38,216 bases of DNA from Akkermansia sp. (lineage in GTDB: Bacteria; Verrucomicrobiota; Verrucomicrobiia; Verrucomicrobiales; Akkermansiaceae): NCBI GenBank assembly GCA_030531305.1, contig JAUNNT010000016.1, forward strand, positions 1 to 38,216, read 5' to 3'. This document shows, one piece after another, positions 30,399-38,216 of this stretch (its first letter is position 1; each line of letters begins with the position of its first letter). The notes beneath the pieces are model-generated. The model was not told the origin of the DNA. It searched no databases and saw only the letters and a program-made list of their open reading frames with translations. A program made the translations under genes and the position numbers.

Positions 30399-31538
30399 AT
30401 GTCCAAAGATTACTACGAGGTGCTCGGCGTGGACCGCAACGCGGACGACGCCACCATCAAGAAGGCCTACCGCAAGCTGGCCATGAAGTACCATCCGGAC
30501 CGCAACCCGGACAACAAGGAGGCCGAGGAGAAGTTCAAGGAGCTGGGCGAGGCCTACGAGGTGCTCAGCAACCCGGACAAGCGCGCCGCCTACGACCGCA
30601 TGGGGCACGATGCCTTCAAGAACGGCGGCATGGGCGGGGCGGGCGGCCCCGGCGGGTTCGGCGGCTTCTCGGACCCCATGGACATCTTCGCCCAAATGTT
30701 CGGCGGCGGATTCGGCGGGTTCGCGCGGCAGGCGCGCCAGCGCCAGGCGGATCCGCGCCAGCCCGGCTCGGATTTGCGGTTCGACCTGGACATCACGCTG
30801 GAGGAGGCCTTCAAGGGCTGCGACAAGCAGCTCACCATCGAGCGCCTGGTGCCCTGCCAAGATTGCAACGCCACCGGCTCCAAGGACGGCGCGGCGGGCT
30901 TCAAGACCTGCCCCACCTGCCATGGCACCGGCATGGTCACGCGCCAGAGCGGCTTCTTTGTGCAGCAGAGCACCTGCCCCACCTGCCACGGCGCGGGCCA
31001 GACCATCTCCAACCCCTGTTCCAAGTGCCGCGGGGAGGGTCGCGTGCACCGGGACGAGACCATCACCATGCACATCCCCGCCGGGGTGGACAGCGGCATG
31101 AAGCTCCGCTCCTCCGGCAACGGAGACGCCGGACTCCACGGCGGCAACACCGGCGATCTGTACGTCTTCATCGACGTGAAGCCGCACGATGTCTTCACCC
31201 GCAACGGCGCGGACCTCACCTGCACGGTGTTCATCCCGCTCACGGTGGCGGCGGCGGGCGGCGTGCTGCCCGTGCCCACGCTGGAGGGCCCCTCCAAGCT
31301 CAAGGTGCCCGCCGGAACGCAGAGCGGCACCATCCTGCGCGTGCGCGGCAAGGGCATGCCCAGGCTCCGCGGCGGCAACCGCGGCGACCTCCTGGTGGAG
31401 GTGCAGGTGGAGACCCCCAAGGATTTGAGTTCCGCCCAGCAGAAGGCGCTGGACGCCTTCGCGCAGACGCTCACGGACGACAACCAGCCGGAGGTGGCGG
31501 ACTACCGCCGCCGCGCCGCGCGCTTCCTGAAGTCCTGA
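30399..31538 (+). CDS. dnaJ: Chaperone DnaJ
   Basis: 379 aa, full-length type I DnaJ. J-domain with HPD at 32-34, Gly/Phe-rich linker (about 75-115), a zinc domain with four CxxCxGxG-type repeats starting at Cys153 (CQDCNATG), Cys171, Cys193 and Cys207, then C-terminal substrate-binding domains ([13 protein letters not shown] onward). It delivers unfolded clients to DnaK and stimulates its ATPase. It starts 21 bases after grpE, and rsmE follows after 27 bases. Confidence 0.98.
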   Translation: MSKDYYEVLGVDRNADDATIKKAYRKLAMKYHPDRNPDNKEAEEKFKELGEAYEVLSNPDKRAAYDRMGHDAFKNGGMGGAGGPGGFGGFSDPMDIFAQMFGGGFGGFARQARQRQADPRQPGSDLRFDLDITLEEAFKGCDKQLTIERLVPCQDCNATGSKDGAAGFKTCPTCHGTGMVTRQSGFFVQQSTCPTCHGAGQTISNPCSKCRGEGRVHRDETITMHIPAGVDSGMKLRSSGNGDAGLHGGNTGDLYVFIDVKPHDVFTRNGADLTCTVFIPLTVAAAGGVLPVPTLEGPSKLKVPAGTQSGTILRVRGKGMPRLRGGNRGDLLVEVQVETPKDLSSAQQKALDAFAQTLTDDNQPEVADYRRRAARFLKS

Positions 31539-31565
31539 TTCTTTTCCCGCCCCCCTTTCCCGGCC

Positions 31566-32300
31566 ATGCACCGCTGCTACCTGCCGAACGCCGATTTCAG
31601 CGCGCCCGCGCTCACCATCGAGCGCGAGGAGGCCCACCACGCCTTGCGCGTGCTGCGCATGAAGGTGGGCGAGGAGTGCGAGGTGTTCGACGGCCGCGGC
31701 AACGGCGTGCGCGGCCGCATTATTGCCACCCAGGGCGGCAGCTCGCTCACCATTGGCGAATTGCAGCCCCTGCCGCCGGAACCCCCGCGCCCGCAAATCA
31801 CCCTCGCCGTCGCCCTCGCCAAGGGCACCAACACCGACCTCATCATGCAGAAGGCCGTGGAGCTCGGTGCCGCGCGCATCATCCCCGTCGTCTCAGAGCG
31901 CACCATCGTGCGCCTCAAGCCGGACGAGGCGGAGGCCAAGGCCGAGAAGTGGCGCCGCACCGTGCTGGAGGCCTGCAAGCAATGCGGCGTGCGGCGCCTG
32001 CCGGAGGTGGACGCCCCGCAACCCTTCGCCGCACTCCTGCAGCGCGGGGACCTGCCCGCCCTGAAGCTCGTCTGCGCCATCACCCCGCAGGCGCAACCCC
32101 TGCGGGATGTCTTGGAGCCAGCGCGCGCCCGCGGTGAGCAGGCCGCCGTCGTCCTCATCGGTCCGGAGGGCGACTTCTCGCCCGCGGAATACGCCGCCGC
32201 AGAGGAAGCCGGATTCACCCACGTCTCCCTCGGCAGCATCATCCTCCGCGTGGAAACCGCCGTCTTCATGGCCATCTCCGCCCTCCGATACGCCCTGTGA
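31566..32300 (+). CDS. rsmE: 16S rRNA (uracil-1498-N3)-methyltransferase
   Basis: 244 aa. N-terminal PUA-like domain with EEAHHALRVLRMKVGE, then a SPOUT/trefoil-knot methyltransferase domain: KGTNTDLIMQKAVELG, ERTIVRL, KWRRTVLEACKQCGV, VLIGPEGDFSPAE (about 196-208) and VSLGSIILRVETAVFM at the knot. It methylates U1498 of 16S rRNA. The dnaJ-rsmE order is common in bacteria. A short AATTTACAATTGAC repeat begins at the stop codon. Confidence 0.95.
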   Translation: MHRCYLPNADFSAPALTIEREEAHHALRVLRMKVGEECEVFDGRGNGVRGRIIATQGGSSLTIGELQPLPPEPPRPQITLAVALAKGTNTDLIMQKAVELGAARIIPVVSERTIVRLKPDEAEAKAEKWRRTVLEACKQCGVRRLPEVDAPQPFAALLQRGDLPALKLVCAITPQAQPLRDVLEPARARGEQAAVVLIGPEGDFSPAEYAAAEEAGFTHVSLGSIILRVETAVFMAISALRYAL

Positions 32301-32314
32301 ATTTACAATTGACC
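32300..32314. repeat. 7-mer repeat units after rsmE
   Basis: AATTTACAATTGAC, two units of the CAATTGA/CAATTTA family, starting at the rsmE stop codon. Confidence 0.55.
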
Positions 32315-32388
32315 CGTCTTCGCGCTGCAGTTTCCATACCTCGGCGCTGGAAAAGTGACCAGGAAGGAAGGTATTGCTGCAAGCGTTG

Positions 32389-32519
32389 TTTTTAGCGTTT
32401 TTGCGTGAACTGCATGGATGCGCGCAAAAAAACGCAAAAACGCAACTCGTTGATTTTTGAGCAAATGCTAAAAACTCGGGAGCTATTTTAGCGTTTTGCC
32501 GAAATTCTTTTTAGCGTTT
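32389..32519. repeat. TTTTTAGCGTTT repeat cluster
   Basis: Direct copies of (T)TTTTAGCGTTT(T) at 32389-32400, 32486-32497 and 32508-32519, one inverted GCTAAAAA near 32468, and an 11-bp inverted repeat GCGTTTTTGCG (32395-32405) with CGCAAAAACGC (32433-32443). The region is AT-rich compared with its surroundings. The last copy abuts the stop codon of the AlbA_2 remnant. Confidence 0.7.
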
Positions 32520-32752
32520 CACCAATTGCCAAAGGGCTCCTCTCCCCTGCTTCCCGACATTTCCGTTATACCCAAAATCAGCCACCCCGCAGGTTGCATG
32601 TCCAAGCATGCCCCATTTGACAAAGCCGAGACATACACACCTATTCTTTCTGGGGGCAAACAGTTCGTCTTGTACTCAAGCCAGCGCGTTTCATGCGGCA
32701 GTTTCAACAAGTCAATCAGGCTGTTGCTCAGCTCTGTCTCCGCTGATGTCAT
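32519..32752 (-). pseudogene. Truncated Schlafen/AlbA_2-domain gene
   Basis: 77 aa from MTSAETELSN (an alternative ATG is at 32770). The start of an AlbA_2 (Schlafen-like, putative DNA-binding) domain is recognisable: LLKLPHETRWLEYKTN, then ERIGVYVSALSNGACL and GWLILGI. Full-length members run to several hundred residues and continue with a GxxD/THxxVGT segment. Here the similarity ends after LILGI, and the frame stops where the TTTTTAGCGTTT repeats begin. The C-terminal bulk has therefore been deleted. Whether the 77-aa product is made is unknown. Confidence 0.7.
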
Positions 32753-32825
32753 ACCACCGAATATAAACATTTCCGCAGTGGAGTCAAGTATTGAATACTC
32801 CCGTGTCCACACGCGCGGAAAAACC

Positions 32826-32854
32826 TTGACTTGACACGCGCAACCCGCTAGGAT
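32826..32854 (+). promoter_or_regulatory. Promoter of bamA (leaderless type)
   Basis: -35 TTGACT (32826-32831), 17-base spacer, -10 TAGGAT (32849-32854). Six bases separate it from the ATG at 32861. An overlapping TTGACA at 32831 is at the wrong distance (12 bases). Confidence 0.68.
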
Positions 32855-32860
32855 GCCAGC

Positions 32861-35494
32861 ATGAGAACGGCAGTATCCCGTTGGAAGTTGGTTATGGCCT
32901 CCCTGGCATTCGCTGTGGCCGCGCCCGCTGTGGCGCAGGACGCGGCGGACGACCCGTTCCTGCAAGCCATGATGCAGGACGAGCAAAAGGCCACGGAGGA
33001 AAAGGTGGAGCAGGCCAAGGAAACGCCGCAGGCCGCCGAGCAGGCGGAGGCGTCTGTGCAGGCGCCCGCCAGACCCGTCACCCTGGATGACTCCAGGGCC
33101 ATGGCTAGGCGCGACTCCACGCCCATGCTGGACAACGCCGCCGTGATGCGCGAGCTGGGTCCCACAACGGGCCTGTTCAACAACGATGCCGCGTTCGACG
33201 GCAAGACGGTGACCCGCGTGGAGTTCCGCTACGCCGGGCACAGCAACCTGCCGGAGAGCCGCCTGCGCGACGTGGTGCAGACCCGCCAGGGCGGGCGCTA
33301 TCTGTCCACCCGCGTGAACGCGGACCTGGAGCGCCTCATCACCACGGGCGTGGTGGATTCGGACACCCGCGTGTCCGTTACCCCGGAGGGGAACGGCGTG
33401 GCGGTGATATTCGATGTGCGTGCGTCCAGCGTGCTGGCGGGTGTGGGCTTCACCGGCAACCGCAACTTCAACGAGAAGGAATTGCGCGAAGCCATCCAGC
33501 CGGACAAGGACAAGGGCAAGCCCGGCTTGGCATCCGGGCTTATCATCAACGACAAGTCGCTCGCCCGCGCCCGCGCCGAGCTTGTGAAATACTACCAGGA
33601 TGCCTTCTACCCGGACGCCCAGGTGAACTGGCAGACGCGGTCCACCGCCAACGGCGCGTACAAGGATGTCATCTTCAACATCAAAGAGGGCCCGCGCCAG
33701 GCGATGGCGTACATCCGCTTCAAGGGCAACCGCGCGTTCGACGCGGTGCAGCTGCGCCAGCTGCTGGAGACGAAGGAGTACGGCCCGCTGTTCACGCTGG
33801 TCACGTCCTCCGGCCGCATCGACCGGGAGAAGGTGGAGGACGACCTGCAGGCCATCATCAAGCACTACCGCAACTATGGCTACCTGCGCGCGCGGATAGC
33901 GGACGTGAAGTACTCGTACACGGGCGGCACCACGTTCTGGTACACCGGTGCCAAGAAGGTGCTGATGGAGGTGCAGATTGAGGAAGGCCCGCGCTACGAG
34001 GTGCAGAACGTCTCCTTCGGCCCGCTTTCCGTCTACACCCCCAAGCAGCTGGAGCCCGGCCTCAGCATGATCGGCGGGGATATCTACTCCCTCCAGAAGG
34101 TGTCCGACGACGTGGAGATGATTCGCAAGTACTACGGTGCCAAGGGCTACGCGGACGCGGAGGTGCGGCCGGACATTACGGAGGTGGGCGTGCGGCCGGA
34201 CGGTACGCACCTGGTGAACATCCGCTACAACGTGACTGAGGGCGGGCGCTACCTGGTGGGCCGCATCAACGTGCGCGGCAACACCAAGACCAAGCAGCAC
34301 GTCATCCTGAGAGAGCTTCCCCTCAAGCCCGGCCAGTACCTCAACTCCGTGGACCTGGAGACCGCACGCAAGCGTTTGGAGAACCTCAAGTACTTCGACT
34401 CCGTGGAAGTCTCGGAGGGCTACTCCGGCAACAGCGGCTACCGCGACATCAACATCACCGTGCACGAGACCATGACCGGCAACGCCACCTTCGGCGTGGC
34501 CTTCTCCTCCATTGAGAGCGTGTATGTCTACACCACCATCACCCAGTCCAACTTCAACCTGGGCGGCATCTTCGGCAACTCGTTCGTGGGCGGCGGCCAG
34601 CGCCTCACCCTGAACGGCAAGCTGGGCACGGAGTACAAGAGCGCGTCCATCTTCCTGCTGGAGCCGTGGTTCCTGGACCGCAAGCTGCAGCTGGGCAACG
34701 AGGTGTACTACTCTGATTCCACGTACCTGAGCGACTACTACCGGCAGAAGAACTTCGGGTACTCGCTCACGCTGCGCCGCGGGTTCGCGGACCTGCACTC
34801 CGTGCGCTTCGGGTACCGCATCGAGCGCTTCAACATCGAGCCCCAGAGCAATCCCCCCGCCTTCTTCCGCGAGCAGATGGGCAACTACAACCGCAGCCGC
34901 TTCGAGCTGGGCTACGAGTTCGACTCGCGCGACTCCGTCATCACCCCGCGCAAGGGCGGCAACTTCGACATCCACGGCCACTGGAGCGGGCCCGGCAGCA
35001 CCGTGCAGACCTACGGCATGGGCGTGGCCGCATCCTACTTCTACAACTCCATCTGGGATTCCATCTTCAGCGTCACCATCGGCGGCGAGACCGTCAAGGC
35101 TGTGGACAGCGACAAGGAGGTGCCCATCTTCGAGCGCTGCTACCTGGGCGGTCCCACCAACCTGCGCGGCTTCCGCTACCGTGATGTCGGCATGGTGGAC
35201 CGCGCGTACGCGGGCGACGAGACGATGGGCGGCAACACCTCGCTCTACGCGCAGTTCGAGGTGACGATTCCGCTCATCGAGCGCATCCGCTTCGCCACGT
35301 TCATCGATGTCGGCTTCGTGCATGAGGACAGCTTCGACTTCAAGCTGCAGGACTTCGCGTCCGACTACGGTGTCGGACTGCGCGTGAACCTGCCCATGGG
35401 CCCGCTGGCTGTGGACTACGCCATCCCGATTTCCGCCAACAACGCCGTGGAGAAGAAGGGCCAGTTCCAGTTCTACGTGGACTACAAGTACTGA
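32861..35494 (+). CDS. bamA: Outer-membrane protein assembly factor BamA
   Basis: 877 aa. Signal peptide (MRTAVSRWKLVMASLAFAVAAPAVAQ) and a charged linker rich in Glu, Gln and Ala (27-90) precede a series of POTRA domains (about 110-520; e.g. VEFRYAGHSNLPESRL, FTGNRNFNEKELRE, RFKGNRAFDAVQLRQ, INVRGNTKTKQHVILRELPLKPG). The C-terminal 16-strand barrel (about 535-877) has the conserved LRGFRYRD loop-6 motif at 768-775. It inserts beta-barrel proteins into the outer membrane, including presumably the four small barrels in this window. The last residue is Tyr instead of the common Phe/Trp. The -10 box ends 6 bases before the ATG. Confidence 0.97.
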   Translation: MRTAVSRWKLVMASLAFAVAAPAVAQDAADDPFLQAMMQDEQKATEEKVEQAKETPQAAEQAEASVQAPARPVTLDDSRAMARRDSTPMLDNAAVMRELGPTTGLFNNDAAFDGKTVTRVEFRYAGHSNLPESRLRDVVQTRQGGRYLSTRVNADLERLITTGVVDSDTRVSVTPEGNGVAVIFDVRASSVLAGVGFTGNRNFNEKELREAIQPDKDKGKPGLASGLIINDKSLARARAELVKYYQDAFYPDAQVNWQTRSTANGAYKDVIFNIKEGPRQAMAYIRFKGNRAFDAVQLRQLLETKEYGPLFTLVTSSGRIDREKVEDDLQAIIKHYRNYGYLRARIADVKYSYTGGTTFWYTGAKKVLMEVQIEEGPRYEVQNVSFGPLSVYTPKQLEPGLSMIGGDIYSLQKVSDDVEMIRKYYGAKGYADAEVRPDITEVGVRPDGTHLVNIRYNVTEGGRYLVGRINVRGNTKTKQHVILRELPLKPGQYLNSVDLETARKRLENLKYFDSVEVSEGYSGNSGYRDINITVHETMTGNATFGVAFSSIESVYVYTTITQSNFNLGGIFGNSFVGGGQRLTLNGKLGTEYKSASIFLLEPWFLDRKLQLGNEVYYSDSTYLSDYYRQKNFGYSLTLRRGFADLHSVRFGYRIERFNIEPQSNPPAFFREQMGNYNRSRFELGYEFDSRDSVITPRKGGNFDIHGHWSGPGSTVQTYGMGVAASYFYNSIWDSIFSVTIGGETVKAVDSDKEVPIFERCYLGGPTNLRGFRYRDVGMVDRAYAGDETMGGNTSLYAQFEVTIPLIERIRFATFIDVGFVHEDSFDFKLQDFASDYGVGLRVNLPMGPLAVDYAIPISANNAVEKKGQFQFYVDYKY

Positions 35495-35515
35495 CACCCC
35501 ACCACCGGCAATGCG

Positions 35516-35549
35516 GGCGCGGTTGCGGGGAATCCTCCGTTGCCGCGCC
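35516..35549 (+). terminator. Possible terminator after bamA
   Basis: 7-bp stem GGCGCGG/CCGCGCC with an internal GCGGGG/CCTCCG-like helix, followed by TCTTTGCC. It lies between bamA and the PBP gene. Confidence 0.5.
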
Positions 35550-35575
35550 TCTTTGCCTGATGCCTGAACGCAACC

Positions 35576-38215
35576 GTGTGCGCACGCTACAAAGCCTCTG
35601 AACCGGATGCCACCCCCGCCCCGCGGCGGGGCAGGGCGGCCGCGCGCCCGCAGGCAGCCCCGCGTCCCCGCGTGCGCGCCAACCACCCCGCCCACGAGGA
35701 ACCGCCGGAGGACGACTACGACGACGCGCCGGAGGTGGACCCCGGCTATGTGGAGGAGACGCCGCGCCGCGTGCGCAGCAGCCGTCCCCGCCGCGTCCCC
35801 ATGCCCACCCGCGAACCGTACGACGACACGGACGCCGGCTACCCGGCGGATGCCTTCGGCACGCCCAACCCGCGCCGCGAGTACCGCCACTACCCGTCCG
35901 CGGACGAGAACCCGCTCAACGAGTTTGCGCGCCCGCCGAAGAAGGGGATGGGCTGCGGCGGGGCCATCTTCCGCGTCCTCACGCTGCCGTTCCGCATGAT
36001 AGCGTTTTTCACGCGTGCGCTGCCCAAGCTCATCCTGTGGCCGCTGCGGCTGCTTATCAGCGCGGCGTTCGTGGGCGGGTTCTTCCTGGTGGTGCTGGCC
36101 ATTGTGTACGGCATGAAGGCGGACCGGTACGATGTGACCCAGATTGAGCGCATGCCGGAGCGCAGCATCGTGCTGGACCGCAAGGGCAAGGAAATCGGCA
36201 CGCTGCACGGCGAGAACCGCCGCAGCATCACCAAGCTGCATGAGGAGGTGCCCCAGCACTTCATCGACGCCCTCATCCTGCAGGAGGACCGCTCCTTCTT
36301 CGAGCACGGCGGCGTCTCCCTGCGCGGCCTCGGGCGCGCCGTCATGCAGGTGGTCAAGCACCACCGCACCACCCAGGGCGCCTCCACGCTCACCATGCAG
36401 CTCGCCAAGAACACCTACAACCACCGCCTCCGCAACTTCGACGCCAAGTTCACCGAAATCGCCCTCGCGCGCCGCATCGAGTCCACGTACGACAAGGACA
36501 CCATCCTGCTCTGCTACATCAACCGCGTGTTCTGGGGCCACACCTTCCTAGGGCTCAAGCAGGCCGCCCACGGGTACTTTGACAAATTGCCGCGCGACCT
36601 CACCATCGGCGAGTCCGCCATGCTGGCGGGCATCGTCTGCTCCCCCAACGAATACTCGCCGTACCGCAACCCGCGGTTCGCGCAGGTGCAGAGGGACAAG
36701 GTGCTCAAGCTGATGGTGGACCACGGCAAGATCACCCCCGCGCAGTATGAGGCCGCGCTGAGGGAACCCATCGCCACACGCCGCCCGGAACCCATGGGCA
36801 CGGACAACTACGCCCTGGACCTCGTCCGCAGCGAGGTGGACCACATCCTGGAGATGCTGGACACCTCCGAGCAGCGCGTGAAGTCGGAGGCCGTGGTCTC
36901 CGGCGGCCTGCGCGTGCGCACCACGCTGGATGTGGACCTGCAGACGGATGTGATGAAGGAGCTGGACCGCCGCCTGGTGGACATGTTCGAGAAGGCCAGG
37001 AAGCCGGTGCACCAGACGCGCGCGCAGTACCAGGCCGCGCTGGCCGCCGCCACGCCGGAGCAGGCCGCCCGCATGCGCCCCTCATACATCCAGGCCGCCT
37101 GCGTCATCATCGACAACGCCACCGGCGCGCTCATCGCCGTCATCGGCGGGCGCGACAGCTCGGAATCCCCGCTCAACCGCGCCGTGCAGAGCCGCCGCCA
37201 GGTGGGCTCCATCTTCAAGCCCATCGTCTACTCCACCTTCTTCGACAAGGGCGGCAGCCCGGAGAGCATGCTCTCCGACGACGCCATCCAGCCCGGTGAA
37301 ATCAAGGGCGGCAAGAACTGGCGCCCCGGCAACTCGGACGGCAAGTTCACCGGCATGCACTCCGCGGGATGGGGCCTGCTCAAGAGCCGCAACACCATGT
37401 CCGTGCGCGCGGGCAACCGCGCCGGGCTGCAGAACGTGGTGTCGTCCGCCCTGCTGGCGGGCTTCCCGCGCCCCACGCGCTCGCCCGGTCCCACCATCTT
37501 CTTGGGCACGTGGGAGGCATCCCCGCTGGAGGTGGCCGGCGCGTACACCGCCTTTGCCAACGGCGGCGTCCGTCCCACCCCGTATATCATCGAGTCCATC
37601 ACGGACGCCAACGGCCGCGTCATCTGGCAGAACGCTCCCTCCGCGCGCCGCATCTTCTCCCAGCAGACCACACGCGCCACCTCCGCCATCCTCCAGCAGA
37701 TCACCAAGCCCGGCGGCACCGCCGGCAGCATGCAGCGCCTCGGCTTCAAGCACCCCTGCGGCGGCAAAACCGGAACCACCAACGGCTACACCAACGCCTG
37801 GTTCTGCGGATTCACCTCCAACCTCACCGCCGCCGTCTGGGTGGGCTTCGACCGCCCCGCCAAGATTGCCGACCGCGCCTACGGCGGCACCGTGGCCCTC
37901 CCGCTCTGGGTGGGCGCCATGCAGTGCGCCGCCGTCCGCGGATACGCCATGAAGGACATCCGCACCACCCCCGCCAAGGGTCATACCGGCGGCGTGCGCC
38001 TCTGCCGCGTCTCCGGCATGCTCGCACACTCCGGCTGCGAGTACGAGGGCGAGGCCTACACCGAAACCATGGCCGACCCCTCCGTCAAGCGCTCCCTCTG
38101 CACCATCCACGAGGAACTCGCCGAGGACACCGCCACCGGTGAAAACGACGATATCGCCGAGGACCCCAACGACATGTTCGACATCGACGACACCGCCGAG
38201 GAAATTGACAATTGA
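35576..38215 (+). CDS. Class A penicillin-binding protein (PBP1A-type)
   Basis: 879 aa. A long cytoplasmic N-terminal region, rich in Arg, Pro, Asp and Glu, leads to one membrane segment (about 153-178). The GT51 glycosyltransferase has LQEDRSFFEHGGVS with catalytic Glu237, TTQGASTLTMQLAKN and YINRVFWGHTFLGLKQAA. The transpeptidase has SIFK (Ser545-Lys548), SRN (604-606) and KTGTTNG (731-737). It polymerises and crosslinks peptidoglycan. The start is GTG at 35576; a nearby ATG (35560) is in another frame and ends after 13 codons, so the true start is not certain. The stop is at 38213-38215 and its last codons (EEIDN) fall in an ATTGACA repeat. Confidence 0.94.
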   Translation: MCARYKASEPDATPAPRRGRAAARPQAAPRPRVRANHPAHEEPPEDDYDDAPEVDPGYVEETPRRVRSSRPRRVPMPTREPYDDTDAGYPADAFGTPNPRREYRHYPSADENPLNEFARPPKKGMGCGGAIFRVLTLPFRMIAFFTRALPKLILWPLRLLISAAFVGGFFLVVLAIVYGMKADRYDVTQIERMPERSIVLDRKGKEIGTLHGENRRSITKLHEEVPQHFIDALILQEDRSFFEHGGVSLRGLGRAVMQVVKHHRTTQGASTLTMQLAKNTYNHRLRNFDAKFTEIALARRIESTYDKDTILLCYINRVFWGHTFLGLKQAAHGYFDKLPRDLTIGESAMLAGIVCSPNEYSPYRNPRFAQVQRDKVLKLMVDHGKITPAQYEAALREPIATRRPEPMGTDNYALDLVRSEVDHILEMLDTSEQRVKSEAVVSGGLRVRTTLDVDLQTDVMKELDRRLVDMFEKARKPVHQTRAQYQAALAAATPEQAARMRPSYIQAACVIIDNATGALIAVIGGRDSSESPLNRAVQSRRQVGSIFKPIVYSTFFDKGGSPESMLSDDAIQPGEIKGGKNWRPGNSDGKFTGMHSAGWGLLKSRNTMSVRAGNRAGLQNVVSSALLAGFPRPTRSPGPTIFLGTWEASPLEVAGAYTAFANGGVRPTPYIIESITDANGRVIWQNAPSARRIFSQQTTRATSAILQQITKPGGTAGSMQRLGFKHPCGGKTGTTNGYTNAWFCGFTSNLTAAVWVGFDRPAKIADRAYGGTVALPLWVGAMQCAAVRGYAMKDIRTTPAKGHTGGVRLCRVSGMLAHSGCEYEGEAYTETMADPSVKRSLCTIHEELAEDTATGENDDIAEDPNDMFDIDDTAEEIDN

Positions 38216-38216
38216 C
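38201..38216. repeat. 7-mer repeat units at the PBP gene end
   Basis: AAATTGACAATTGAC overlaps the PBP stop codon and reaches the window edge. It belongs to the CAATTGA family seen after rsmE and beside pdxH. Confidence 0.55.

Noticed and set aside
32861-36541. Very long minus-strand open frame through bamA and the PBP gene
   Set aside because: Antisense shadow of bamA and the PBP gene. Only its last part, before bamA, encodes a recognisable protein (AlbA_2 remnant).

Overview
The window is GC-rich DNA from a Gram-negative bacterium: it has BamA, lipoproteins, small outer-membrane barrels, MurA, a class A PBP and two LytC-type amidases. The GH84 O-GlcNAcase-type glycosidase and the set of hypothetical lipoproteins suggest a host-associated, glycan-using organism. 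A Verrucomicrobiota/PVC-like gut bacterium is my best guess, but no marker here proves it. Shine-Dalgarno sequences are scarce. Many genes have a TTGAC(A)-16/18-TAGAAT-type promoter ending only 6-9 bases before the start codon, so leaderless mRNAs look common.

Layout. 1-420: hairpins, tRNA-Asp(GUC) with its own promoter. 420-4797 (minus): murA, hexose-6-phosphate mutarotase, sanA and a divergent MenD-like ThDP protein as one operon. 4883-6385 (minus): two tandem paralogous lipoproteins. 6436-8346 (minus): ribD and a membrane-anchored metallophosphoesterase. 8356-8639: AT-rich intergenic DNA with a long inverted repeat. 8640-12449 (minus): a lipoprotein, a helical-repeat exported protein and argS. 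This part carries three exact ParB-type parS sites, so it is probably close to the replication origin. 12556-12733 (minus): candidate 178-nt rod-like RNA, possibly 6S RNA. 12975-14737 (plus): AbiE-like (type IV) toxin-antitoxin pair with a palindromic operator over its promoter.

14813-15697: outer-membrane barrel. 15789-17203 (minus): YkgJ-type cysteine-cluster protein and DUF2156 protein. 17310-19635 (plus): two N-acetylmuramoyl-L-alanine amidases. 19715-22107 (minus): three more barrels, two of them a recent tandem duplication. 22231-22365: REP-like element. 22378-25908 (minus): pdxH and the GH84 enzyme, divergent from ilvC (plus). An orphan ABC ATPase follows a terminator.

28070-29500 (minus): AAA/DUF4143 ATPase lying between two direct copies of a 54-bp double-palindrome element, the most unusual arrangement in the window. 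29790-32300 (plus): grpE-dnaJ-rsmE. 32389-32752: truncated Schlafen/AlbA_2 gene next to a TTTTTAGCGTTT repeat cluster. 32861-38215 (plus): bamA and a PBP1A-type peptidoglycan synthase. Short degenerate 7-mer arrays (GGATTTG-like and CAATTGA-like) sit at the 3' ends of several genes.

Functional themes are envelope construction (murA, amidases, bamA, PBP1A, barrels, lipoproteins), protein folding (grpE, dnaJ), cofactor/amino-acid metabolism (ribD, pdxH, ilvC) and accessory modules (toxin-antitoxin, palindrome-flanked ATPase, AlbA_2 remnant).
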